Part shown: piece by piece, positions 28,501 through 36,698 of the stretch | Position numbering within the stretch: the stretch's first letter is position 1 | How the letters are laid out: each line of letters starts with the position of its first letter | NCBI RefSeq assembly: GCF_013402815.2 | Contig: NZ_CP058601.1 | Coordinates: 3,038,001 to 3,102,000, forward strand | Direction of reading: 5' to 3' | Length of the DNA: 64,000 nt | Origin: Natrinema halophilum | GTDB lineage: Archaea > Halobacteriota > Halobacteria > Halobacteriales > Natrialbaceae | Program-made: the position numbers and the translations under genes | The notes under the pieces: model-generated | The model's input: only the letters and a program-made list of their open reading frames with translations | Databases searched by the model: none | What the model was told of the DNA's origin: nothing

Positions 28501-29271
28501 TCACAGATACGAAACGTTGAGCTCGTATTCGTTGATGGCGCTGAGGAGGACCTGGGGAATTTCGTCGTTGAGCCACTCGCCCTGTAGTCTGTGGGATGGA
28601 CCGTCTATGCTCACTGCCCCGAGCAACGCGTCGTTCGGTCCGTAGACCGCTGCTCCGACGCTCGTCAGGCCTTTCGTGTTCTCTTCGGCGGCGTACGCGT
28701 AGCCCCGTCGGCGGATTTCCTCGATCTCCTCCCGGAGTTCGGCATCGTCAGTGATGGTATGTGCCGTCTTCCGTGGGAGCCCGTGTCGGTCGAGTATCTC
28801 CTCGAACCGTTCTTCGGAAAATTCCGCCAGTATCGCCTTTCCTGCCGCCGTCTGATGGAGGTACGTATGGCTCCCGACCCGTGCGGCGGTATTCACGCCG
28901 TTGGAACCGAGTTCCCGATACACGAAAACTCCCATCCCATCGTCTTCGACGATGAACGTCGCGAGCTCCCCGGTTTCTTCGCTGAGCCGTTCGAGACTCG
29001 GTCTAATTTGCTTGTACAGGCGGTGCTGATCGCGGACGTAGCCCCCGAGGTCGAGAAATCGAAACGAAAGGGTGTAGGTATCGTCTATCTGATCGACGTA
29101 ACCGTTCTCGGCGAGCGTCGTCACGTGCCGGTGGGCGGTACTCTTCGCGATGTCGAGTTCAGCGGCGAGTTCGGAGACTGACGCTCCGTCCAGTTCTTTG
29201 AGCGCCTCGATGACTGCCAGGAGCGTCTGCCCCGATTTTACCGTCCGACCGTTGGTTTCCGATTCTCCCAT
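28501..29271 (-). CDS. IclR-family transcriptional regulator
   Basis: 256 residues. The N-terminal winged helix (VKSGQTLLAVIEALKELDGASVSELAAELDIAKSTAHRHV, about residues 11-50) and the C-terminal effector-binding IclR domain (residues 80-250) with FVYRELGS, the LHQTAAGKAILA stretch, and LLGAVSIDGPSHR are seen. It should sense a small carboxylic or aromatic compound and control the neighbouring catabolic and transport genes. The start at 29271 is preferred to a longer frame, because a TATA-like AATACATAAG on the coding strand (29297-29306) lies about 27 bases upstream. It lies next to the VOC gene and divergent to the DapA-like gene. Confidence 0.9.
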   Translation of the reverse strand: MGESETNGRTVKSGQTLLAVIEALKELDGASVSELAAELDIAKSTAHRHVTTLAENGYVDQIDDTYTLSFRFLDLGGYVRDQHRLYKQIRPSLERLSEETGELATFIVEDDGMGVFVYRELGSNGVNTAARVGSHTYLHQTAAGKAILAEFSEERFEEILDRHGLPRKTAHTITDDAELREEIEEIRRRGYAYAAEENTKGLTSVGAAVYGPNDALLGAVSIDGPSHRLQGEWLNDEIPQVLLSAINEYELNVSYL

Positions 29272-29296
29272 GATTTCGAATGGGGGAACGAACGCA

Positions 29297-29321
29297 CTTA
29301 TGTATTCTGTATCACGGAATA
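29297..29321 (-). promoter_or_regulatory. IclR gene promoter with overlapping pseudo-palindrome
   Basis: TATTCTGT-ATC-ACGGAATA at 29303-29321 is a 19-base palindrome with one mismatched pair. It touches the TATA-like sequence CTTATGTATT at 29297-29306, about 27-35 bases upstream of the IclR start on the minus strand. The position over the TATA/BRE region fits an autoregulatory operator. Confidence 0.5.
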
Positions 29322-29466
29322 TCTTCTGTGTGGGTCCAGTCGAGGACGATCGAGCGATAGAAATCGAAATTCGCTTCGACATCCGTAGACGCCCACATCC
29401 TCTCGGTAGAAGGCGTGCTCGCTTTTTCCATCTCCAATCCACCCTCCCCTTCCGACGCCCATTATG

Positions 29467-29484
29467 TTATAATTCTTATTATAA
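29467..29484. promoter_or_regulatory. AT-rich perfect inverted repeat upstream of iclR
   Basis: TTATAAT-TCTT-ATTATAA, 7-base arms and a 4-base spacer, about 200 bases upstream of the IclR start in a gap (29272-29776) without a recognisable gene. It could be a second regulator site or an AT-rich coincidence. Confidence 0.3.
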
Positions 29485-29776
29485 TCTATGGAAAAATAAC
29501 ACGCCGTTCTCGAGCGTGGAACGATCGGTCGCGATTATCGAATCAGGCATCGAGATATCTGAACCTGCTCGACTGGCCTCGATCGTTACGGATGAATCGT
29601 CCCGTGGCGGCCCTGCAGCGGCTCTTGTCGCTGATAACGGACGGCAGCCGTGTTCGCAACTCGACCGTGGGATGCCAGCGGCGCTAGCGAAATGCGAAAC
29701 TGCACCGATTCGAACGAGCAACGAGGGTGGCAGAAGTCGGTGGTCGGCGTTCGAACACGGCGTAGTAACCCCGTCG

Positions 29777-30208
29777 TCAGGCCGACGGCGATTCGATAAG
29801 TTCGATCAGGTTCCCGTCCGGGTCCCGGAAGTAACAGATTTTGGCTCCGCTCTCGGACGCTTGACCCGGCGGGCTAACGAAGTCGGCGTCGTCGCGAAGT
29901 GACCGATAGGCATCTTCGATGTTATCGACTTCCAGACACAGGTGCGGGTAGCCGACGTCGCTCGGCGTCGTCCGTTCGTTGACGTTTCCGTTCGGTTTCG
30001 CGTGTTCCTCGAGTTCGAGACGGAAGCCGAAGCCGTCGAGAAACGCGACCTCCGCCTGCCCGTCGTCGACGCCCAGTAGGTCGCCGAACCGATCCGGATC
30101 CATCGAAAATCGATCGGCGACCGTCATCCCGAGTACGTCGCGATAGAACGCTATCGATCGGTCGAGATCCGAGACAGTAATTCCGTAGTGGTGCGCTGTT
30201 GGGTCCAT
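29777..30208 (-). CDS. VOC-family (glyoxalase/dioxygenase fold) protein
   Basis: 143 residues, a single vicinal-oxygen-chelate domain with the usual start (HHYGITVSDLDRSIAFYRDVLGM), a central HLCLEVDNIEDAYRSL and an end YFRDPDGNLIELIE. Likely metal ligands are H7, a mid-chain H (PHLCLEV) and the Glu of the last stretch. Lactoylglutathione lyase, extradiol dioxygenase and epimerase are all possible. It lies between IclR and the DapA-like gene and is probably part of the catabolic set. Confidence 0.85.
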   Translation of the reverse strand: MDPTAHHYGITVSDLDRSIAFYRDVLGMTVADRFSMDPDRFGDLLGVDDGQAEVAFLDGFGFRLELEEHAKPNGNVNERTTPSDVGYPHLCLEVDNIEDAYRSLRDDADFVSPPGQASESGAKICYFRDPDGNLIELIESPSA

Positions 30209-30325
30209 ACGATTGATTTCCGACGAGGATGTGATAGGTCTTTCGAGTGGGTTTTGGCTCCCAGTTCGCTTTGCTGTCGAGGAAACGCTTAAATATCCGC
30301 TTTTCGTCAGTGGGTATCACAGCCC

Positions 30326-31261
30326 ATGAAGGAAGCCTATGCTGACGTCAAGAATACTATCAAGAACGGCGTCATTCCGGCGACAGTAACGCCACTCACG
30401 CCCGACTACGGACTCGCTGAAGACGACCTCTACGACCACATCGATCACTTGAGTTCTGTCGACGGTATCGTCGCAGTGATCGCGAACGCCCACTCCGGCG
30501 AGAGCAAGATGACGCCAATGGACGTCAAAGAGGACGTCATCCGCGTTCACCGCGAAGCGGCAGGCGACGACGCGCTCGTCTTCTCCGGAATCAGCGGCGA
30601 AAGCACGACGCAGGCGATCAAACAGGCGAAGCGCGCCGAGGAAGCCGGTGCAGACGCCCTGATGCCGGTTCCGATCGACGTCTACAGCCACGGTGATCCG
30701 AACATCATCCTCGACCACTACAAGGGGATTGCCGAGGCTGTAGACGTGCCGCTGATTGCGTTCCAGTTCGGAAATTACGGCGATATCGCGCTGCCGATCG
30801 CAGCGTACGTCGAACTCTGCAAACTCGACGAGGTCGTCGCACTGAAAGACGCGACTTTCGACCCGGTCCGATACGAGCAGACCGTCCGGGCCGTCGAACC
30901 GGTCCGCGATCAGTTCACTCTCATGACCGGCGACGACACGTTCCTCTATCACTCGTACCTTCTCGGAGCTGAGACGGCACTCATTTCCTATGCGAACCTG
31001 ATCCCCGAGATGCACGTCGAGAAACTCCGAGCAGTCCACGACGGTGACCTCGAGCGAGCGCAGGAACTTCGCAGCGAGATGCTCGACCTGACGAACTTCC
31101 TCTACGGAGATCCGCCCGGACGATACCGGGTTCGACTCAAGGAGGCGCTTCACCTGATGGGGACGTTCGACCACGCGACGGTTCGACCGCCCCAGCAGGG
31201 GATGGATCCAGAGCGTCGCGACGAACTCAGGACGATCCTCCAGGACCTCGGCTGTCTCTGA
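30326..31261 (+). CDS. Dihydrodipicolinate synthase/N-acetylneuraminate lyase family protein
   Basis: 311 residues, a class I aldolase-type TIM barrel. The Schiff-base lysine is K174 in VVALKDATF. The strand-2 motif reads HSGES near residue 56, close to the TTGE motif of the family. The usual YNxP segment reads AFQFG (residues 145-149), so the catalytic tyrosine of DapA is missing from its normal place. This is therefore probably not a lysine-biosynthesis DapA but an aldolase or dehydratase of a catabolic path. A TATA-like CTTAAATA at about 30290-30297 is some 30 bases upstream of the ATG at 30326. Confidence 0.85.
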   Translation: MKEAYADVKNTIKNGVIPATVTPLTPDYGLAEDDLYDHIDHLSSVDGIVAVIANAHSGESKMTPMDVKEDVIRVHREAAGDDALVFSGISGESTTQAIKQAKRAEEAGADALMPVPIDVYSHGDPNIILDHYKGIAEAVDVPLIAFQFGNYGDIALPIAAYVELCKLDEVVALKDATFDPVRYEQTVRAVEPVRDQFTLMTGDDTFLYHSYLLGAETALISYANLIPEMHVEKLRAVHDGDLERAQELRSEMLDLTNFLYGDPPGRYRVRLKEALHLMGTFDHATVRPPQQGMDPERRDELRTILQDLGCL

Positions 31262-31315
31262 GATCGGGCGTTCGAACCGCGGTTCCCGTTTCACATCTCT
31301 CCCACCTAGCTTACG

Positions 31316-32284
31316 ATGATCGACCCGACACACGTATTCGACGCTGAAGATTCGATTAGACCGACCGTACGCGAAACCCCGATCGTCCACTCCCGGGCAC
31401 TCTCTGCGTCCGTCGACGCCGAGATCCATCTCAAACTCGAAAACCTCCAGCGAACGGGATCGTTCAAGATTCGGGGGGCGACCAACTACGTTACGACGCA
31501 CCTCGAGACGTTACAAGAGACCGGCGTGATCACGGCCAGTTCCGGAAATCACGCCCAGGGCGTCGCGTTCGCCGCGAACAGGTACGACCTCGAGGCGACG
31601 ATCGTCATGCCCGAGTCCACGCCCCGGAGCAAAGTCGAGGCGACGGAAAGTTACGGTGCCTCGATCGTCCTGTCAGGCGACGACTACGGGGCGGCGAAGG
31701 AACGTGCATACGAAATCCGAGACCGGGACGGCGCCACCTACGTCCCGACGTTCGACGACTGGACGGTCATCGCGGGCCAGGGGACCCTGGGCCTCGAAGT
31801 GCTCAGGACTCGACCCGACTGCGACGTTCTCGTCGTCCCGATCGGCGGCGGCGGACTCATCAGCGGTATTTCGCTCCTCGTGAAGGGGCTCAACCCGTCG
31901 GTCCGCATCGTCGGCGTTCAGGCCGACGGCGCTTCGACGATCGCTCGATCACTCGAGAAGGGGCAGGCGACGACGCTCGACTCCGTCGATACCGTCGCTG
32001 ACGGGATCGCGATCAACAGCCCGGGAACGAAACCACTCTCGGTCATCGAGTCCCACGTCGACGAGGTGGTGACCGTCGACGACGACGCGATCGAGCACGC
32101 GCTCGCGCGCCTGCTCGAGACCGACAAGGTCGTCGTCGAGGGGGCCGGGGCCGCGCCAGTAGCGGCGTTGCTGTCGGGGGCTATCGACGTCGAGGGCGAG
32201 GTCGTCGTCCCGGTACTCTCAGGTGGGAACATCGACCTCGACGTCGTCGGTGATATCGTTCAGGCCGAACTCGACCGTCGGTGA
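31316..32284 (+). CDS. Threonine/serine dehydratase family PLP enzyme
   Basis: 322 residues, fold type II, short form without a regulatory ACT domain. The PLP lysine is K51 in GSFKIRGA; the substrate loop SSGNHAQGVA is near residues 77-86; the Gly-rich phosphate loop PIGGGGLISG is at about 176-185. Threonine deaminase, serine racemase and threo-3-hydroxyaspartate dehydratase share this plan. It is 54 bases after the DapA-like gene in the same direction. Its last codons belong to a 31-base tandem repeat that goes on beyond the stop. Confidence 0.88.
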   Translation: MIDPTHVFDAEDSIRPTVRETPIVHSRALSASVDAEIHLKLENLQRTGSFKIRGATNYVTTHLETLQETGVITASSGNHAQGVAFAANRYDLEATIVMPESTPRSKVEATESYGASIVLSGDDYGAAKERAYEIRDRDGATYVPTFDDWTVIAGQGTLGLEVLRTRPDCDVLVVPIGGGGLISGISLLVKGLNPSVRIVGVQADGASTIARSLEKGQATTLDSVDTVADGIAINSPGTKPLSVIESHVDEVVTVDDDAIEHALARLLETDKVVVEGAGAAPVAALLSGAIDVEGEVVVPVLSGGNIDLDVVGDIVQAELDRR

Positions 32285-32346
32285 TATCGTTCAGGCCGAA
32301 CTCGACCGTCGGTGATATCGTTCAGGCCGAACTCGACCGTCGGTGA
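32247..32346 (+). repeat. 31-base tandem repeat, three copies, over the dehydratase stop
   Basis: Equivalent TGATATCG positions fall at 32251, 32282 and 32313, with a short fourth start near 32344. The first copy encodes the last residues of the dehydratase; the second and third lie outside the gene. The 31-base length shifts the frame at each step, and each copy starts with a TGA in register with the original stop. The copies are essentially identical, so the expansion looks recent. Confidence 0.9.
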
Positions 32347-32731
32347 TCGGAACGGGTCGACGCCGACCGACTCAGCCGTTCGATCCGGTGTGATCGACCG
32401 CGCCGTCAGCTTCGTCTCGTTTCGGCGCACGTAACTCGTTCTGAGGAGATGGACGACGCGCTCGCCGATCCCATCGGTTGTCTCGGCGACGGGTCGTCGC
32501 GTTATCCCAGACAGGAGCGTACGGCCTCCCTTTCCACAGGGGAAGCGGTCCGGCGATCGTTCGATAGACTGTCGGGCGACCACGTCAGTTATTCCGACGT
32601 ATTCCCGCTTCTCGACCGTCCGTAATATCGACTCACGATGACTCTCTACGACGGCCCCCTCACAACGTGGGGTCGTCGCTACCCATTCTAGTGCGAAACG
32701 TTTATCATATTGCCCTATGTACAAGGTTCTC
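32347..32731. other. Intergenic region upstream of the ABC transporter genes
   Basis: About 385 bases with no convincing gene. It ends with a TATA-like TTTATCAT at 32701-32708, preceded by the palindrome AAACGTTT (32697-32704), just upstream of the binding-protein gene. Confidence 0.5.
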
Positions 32732-33898
32732 ATGTCAGGTGATGGCAAGTCACTGCGCCGAATTACTAGTGTGCTCGATGATACGTTGCCGGAAAGCATC
32801 GATCGTCGATCGTTCCTGCAAGCGTCAGCCGCCGGATTGGTCACCGGGACACTCGCCGGTTGTCTCGGTAACGACGGGGGCAGCGGCCCCGAAACCAGCG
32901 ACACGATCCTCAGACAGCCCTGGGACGCGACACCGACGTGGGCGTTCGCACACGTCGGTCTCCAAAAGGGTCACTGGGACGACGCCGGTGTAACGCCGCC
33001 TAACGTCAAAACCGGCGAGAACTCTCCGGATACCGCACGACGGGTCGGTACGGGCGAAGAGGCGATGGGACACGGTGACTGGGCATCGACCACGAGCGGT
33101 CTCGCGGAGGGATACAACCTCCAGATGTTCGGGAACTCCAGGAACCGCCAGATTTTGACGTTTTTCTACGTCAAAGACCAACTCGCCGGGGAAGACGATC
33201 TCGAGAACGCGAACGTCGCACTGGCGTCGCCGTTCGCAGAAGTTACCTGGCCGGTTTACCCGTCGGTCGTCGGCGTGAACCCGGATGACGTCGGCAGCGC
33301 CGAGTTCGCCGAGCAGGAGGTCGTCACCGGGCTCTTGGAGTCGGGTGAGGTTAACGCGGTGTGGGGATCGCTCCAGCAACTCGCGGTCTACCAGCGCCAG
33401 CTCGATCTCGAGTTCGGCGTTTCGCCGCTTGGCACTCACGCGGACATCTACGGCTATCCGTTCTTTGCAAACGGCGAGTGGATCTCCGACGACGAGAACG
33501 TCGACTACGCGGTCGGAGTTCTCGAGGGGTATTCGAAGGCCCAGCGCTGGTGTATGCTCAACCCCGACGAGACCCTGGACATCCTGATCAACGAGGTGAA
33601 TACCGCACTACAGGCCCAGGAGCGGGCGCAACTGGAGGACGAACTCAAGGTTGCGGTGACCCTCTCGATGGGCGAGGAGGTTAAACAGAACGGGCTCGGC
33701 TCGATTACGGCCGGGAAAACGCAGGAGACACTCGACGTGGTCGGGGACGCGCTCGTCGACAATCCCGGAGACCTTCCGTCGGGAGAGGACCTGGTCCTGG
33801 CGGACATCCAGGACCAGGCGGAACTGGCGACGTTCGACGACGACGAGTATTCACAGGTCAAAGACTACGCCGGTCGCTGGAACGAGTACTTCCTGTAA
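32732..33898 (+). CDS. ABC transporter substrate-binding lipoprotein (NMT1/SsuA-like)
   Basis: 388 residues. A Tat signal with R25-R26 (DRRSFLQASAAGLVTGTLAGC) ends in a lipobox with C44, so the protein is lipid-anchored outside the membrane. The body resembles NMT1/THI5-like binding proteins of NitT/TauT-type importers, with LASPFAEVTWPVYPSVVGVNPDDV, GEVNAVWGSLQQLAVYQ and a C-terminal GRWNEYF. The ligand cannot be read from sequence. ATG at 32732 fits a leaderless transcript from the TATA-like box at 32701-32708; an in-frame ATG at 32717 is the alternative. It is followed by the ATPase and two permeases. Confidence 0.85.
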   Translation: MSGDGKSLRRITSVLDDTLPESIDRRSFLQASAAGLVTGTLAGCLGNDGGSGPETSDTILRQPWDATPTWAFAHVGLQKGHWDDAGVTPPNVKTGENSPDTARRVGTGEEAMGHGDWASTTSGLAEGYNLQMFGNSRNRQILTFFYVKDQLAGEDDLENANVALASPFAEVTWPVYPSVVGVNPDDVGSAEFAEQEVVTGLLESGEVNAVWGSLQQLAVYQRQLDLEFGVSPLGTHADIYGYPFFANGEWISDDENVDYAVGVLEGYSKAQRWCMLNPDETLDILINEVNTALQAQERAQLEDELKVAVTLSMGEEVKQNGLGSITAGKTQETLDVVGDALVDNPGDLPSGEDLVLADIQDQAELATFDDDEYSQVKDYAGRWNEYFL

Positions 33899-34051
33899 CC
33901 GAAACCCCACCGTTCGACAGCGCAGATCACCGTCCGATCGCTCTCGACCTCTGCGTGAGGAATCGCAGCTCTCGTGACCGGGCGGTCAGTAAATCGGCAC
34001 GTGAGTTCCGCACGTGAAGTTATTTGTACCCTGAACCAGAAACTCCTCTCA

Positions 34052-34861
34052 ATGTCTCTCACTGAGGAATCAACGCAACAGTCCGCGGCGATCCTCTACG
34101 ACAACGTGAAGAAGCGATACGACACTGAATCCGAATCGATTCTCGCCATCGAAGATATTTCTCTCAGTGTCGATCAGGGTGAGTTTATTTCCGTCGTCGG
34201 TCCGTCGGGTTGTGGCAAGTCGACGTTGCTCCACCTCGCAGCCGGGATTTTCGATCCGACCGACGGTCGCGTCGAGATCAACGGGGTCGACGTCCAGTCG
34301 GACGATCACCAGAAGAACAGCGTCGGTCTCGTTTTCCAGAGCCCCGTCCTGCTCGACTGGCGGACGGTATACGATAACATCATGCTCCCGGTTACGGTGA
34401 TGTCCGAGAACGGCGTTCTCGAACGAGACGAGGAATACTACCGGGAACGTGCATCGGACCTCCTTTCGATGACCGGCCTCGAGGAGTTCGCCGACGCGTA
34501 TCCCCAGGAACTCTCCGGCGGCATGCAACAGCGCGTGACGATCTGTCAGAGCCTCGTGTACGATCCGGACGTGTTACTGATGGACGAACCGTTCGGCGCG
34601 CTCGACGCGCTGACGAAGGACAAGATGAACGCCGAGTTGCTCCGGATCTGGAACGAGACGAACAAGACGATCCTGTTCATTACGCACGACCTCGAGGAGG
34701 CCGTTTTCCTTTCTGACCGCGTCGTCGTTCTCTCTCCGCGGCCCGCGAGCATCCTCGACGTGATCGACGTCGACCTGCCCCGCCCGCGAACGAAAGAAAC
34801 GCGCCACGACGAAACGTTCGTGGACCTGGTGTCTGATACGTATGAGTACTTCAGTGAGTGA
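34052..34861 (+). CDS. ABC transporter ATP-binding protein (SsuB/TauB-like)
   Basis: 269 residues. Walker A GPSGCGKST lies at residues 50-58, the ABC signature LSGGMQQRV near 153, Walker B LLMDEPFGALD near 173 and a switch histidine in FITHDLEEAVFLSDRV. The closest families are importers of nitrate, sulfonates and thiamine precursors. The ATG at 34052 follows a short leader. It overlaps the first permease by 20 bases. Confidence 0.92.
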   Translation: MSLTEESTQQSAAILYDNVKKRYDTESESILAIEDISLSVDQGEFISVVGPSGCGKSTLLHLAAGIFDPTDGRVEINGVDVQSDDHQKNSVGLVFQSPVLLDWRTVYDNIMLPVTVMSENGVLERDEEYYRERASDLLSMTGLEEFADAYPQELSGGMQQRVTICQSLVYDPDVLLMDEPFGALDALTKDKMNAELLRIWNETNKTILFITHDLEEAVFLSDRVVVLSPRPASILDVIDVDLPRPRTKETRHDETFVDLVSDTYEYFSE

Positions 34862-35672
34862 GTTTCAGGCGCGTCTGAGCGCTTCGGCGGGTTCCGTACT
34901 GTCGTCGCGGACAGGACGGTGGGGCCTCTCGCTCCTCGGAATCGGTATCCTGCTGGTCACCTGGGAACTGGCAGCCGGCGTTTTGGATGTGGTTCCAGAC
35001 TACGTTCTCGCAGCGCCGAGCGAAGTGGTCGTCACGTTTTTGGACCTGCAGGGGCTCATCTTCGAGAATCTATGGCCGACGCTTACTGCCGGTCTCCTGG
35101 GATTTTGCATCGCCGTAGTGCTATCGATAGTTATCGCCGTCCCACTGATCGTCTTCGACGGTTTGCGGAGGGCGCTCATGCCCGTCATCGTCGGTGCTAA
35201 TTCCGTTCCGCGCGTGACATTGGCGCCGTTGATCATCTTTTACATCGGGATCGGGACCTACTCGAACCTGCTGATCGCGACGTGGATCGCGTTTTTCCCT
35301 ATCTTTATCAACACGATCGACGGCCTCGATTCGATACCCGAGGAGACGGAGAACCTGATGACCGTCATCGGGGCGACGACGTGGCAGGAGTTCCGATACG
35401 TGCGATTTTTCAACGCCCTGCCGAGTATCTTCGACGGAATGAAAGTCGGCGTTTCCCTCGCGATGATCGGGGCCGTCGTCGGCGAATTCGTTGCGGGCCA
35501 GAAGGGGCTCGGTTTTCTCGCGCTATTCGGGTTGCGCGCTCTCAACCTCGACATGGTAATCGCCGTCGTCCTGTTGCTCGGATTGACGACGACGACGTTG
35601 ATCTTCGTAATGTACCTGCTTCAGGACCGAATCGTGTTCTGGCAAGAAGCCAGTTTCTTCGCCACGGAGTAA
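34842..35672 (+). CDS. ABC transporter permease 1 (SsuC/TauC-like)
   Basis: 276 residues with about six membrane segments. The cytoplasmic EAA-like loop is seen as MTVIGATTWQEFRYVRFFNALPSIFDGMK near residues 170-200. The order VPRVTLAPLIIFYIGIG before it is characteristic of NitT/TauT-type permeases. It overlaps the ATPase by 20 bases and is 2 bases from a second, different permease. Confidence 0.9.
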   Translation: MSTSVSEFQARLSASAGSVLSSRTGRWGLSLLGIGILLVTWELAAGVLDVVPDYVLAAPSEVVVTFLDLQGLIFENLWPTLTAGLLGFCIAVVLSIVIAVPLIVFDGLRRALMPVIVGANSVPRVTLAPLIIFYIGIGTYSNLLIATWIAFFPIFINTIDGLDSIPEETENLMTVIGATTWQEFRYVRFFNALPSIFDGMKVGVSLAMIGAVVGEFVAGQKGLGFLALFGLRALNLDMVIAVVLLLGLTTTTLIFVMYLLQDRIVFWQEASFFATE

Positions 35673-35674
35673 CA

Positions 35675-36451
35675 ATGTGGGAATCAATCAAACTCGGCGC
35701 TCGTTCGCAGTACAGACGGAAACGATGGTCCATGGTCGTCGTCCTCGGACTGCTCGCGGTCTGGGAAGGCTACTCCAGATTCCTGAACACGCGTGGCAAC
35801 ACGTACTTCCCGAGCATCGAGTTCACCTATCGACAGACGATGGCGAACAAGGACATGATCGTGGACGGTATCCTCGTGACGTTCTCCGAAGCCATCCTGG
35901 CGTTCGTATTCGCCATGATCATCGGAGTTGCACTTGGCGTCCTCATCTCGGAAGTCGCGACCGTTCGTCAGATGTCCATGCCCGTTATCGTGTTCGTCTA
36001 CTCGTTTCCACACGCGATTCTGGCACCGTTGTTCATCATCTGGTTCGGACGCGGAACGATGGCGGTCGGCCTGTTCGGCGCGTGGGTTGCGTTCTTCCCT
36101 GTCTTTATCAACACGCTCACCGGGATGTCCCAGACGAAAGAGGAGTTCAAGTATCTCGGAGACGTCATCGGCGCCTCCCGCTGGCAGATGCTGCGGTACA
36201 TCAAAATCTGGGAGGCCCTCCCGCATATCGCCAGCAGCACTCGTATCGCGGTCCAGCTCTCCCTCGTCGGCGTCATTATCGCGGAATTCCTGGCGACGGG
36301 AGACGGTCTCGGATTCCTGATCGTCAGAGCAACTCAGCGTGCCGAGATCGGATTCGCGTTCGGGACGATCATCGTCATAATGCTGGTCGCGGTCGCCTTC
36401 TACAAGATCGTCTCCCTGGCGCTGGATCAGGTCGTGTCCACGTACAGCTGA
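35675..36451 (+). CDS. ABC transporter permease 2 (SsuC/TauC-like)
   Basis: 258 residues with about six membrane segments. The coupling loop GDVIGASRWQMLRYIKIWEALPHIASSTR near residues 165-195 and FPHAILAPLFIIWFGRG mirror those of permease 1. It is a paralogue encoded 2 bases downstream, so the pore is probably a heterodimer, whereas most transporters of this class use two copies of one permease. The ATG at 35675 is the first start in the frame after the permease 1 stop. Confidence 0.9.
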   Translation: MWESIKLGARSQYRRKRWSMVVVLGLLAVWEGYSRFLNTRGNTYFPSIEFTYRQTMANKDMIVDGILVTFSEAILAFVFAMIIGVALGVLISEVATVRQMSMPVIVFVYSFPHAILAPLFIIWFGRGTMAVGLFGAWVAFFPVFINTLTGMSQTKEEFKYLGDVIGASRWQMLRYIKIWEALPHIASSTRIAVQLSLVGVIIAEFLATGDGLGFLIVRATQRAEIGFAFGTIIVIMLVAVAFYKIVSLALDQVVSTYS

Positions 36452-36698
36452 CCGTTTACTCGATTACGGACCCCTATCGTTTTCGGCTTCGCTGTGCCTG
36501 TCGACCCCATCGACCACCGACGCGTCCGTTAGGCGGCGTCGGGCTAGACCCCGATTAGACTGCTCTCCGGATACCTCTCATCGCGTTTCTGTACCACGTC
36601 TCCGGCTATCATCCCGAACGGCGAAAACAATCTGCGGTATCGACAATGGGTAGCGCAGCCCACAACGTCCACCGTGCCGTCAGTTCCGTCGCGAACGA

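Noticed and set aside
30317-31501. Long open frame of 394 codons antisense to the DapA-like gene
   Set aside because: It is a GC-rich shadow frame: no family resemblance, composition biased to Arg/Val, and the opposite strand carries a clear enzyme with its own TATA box.
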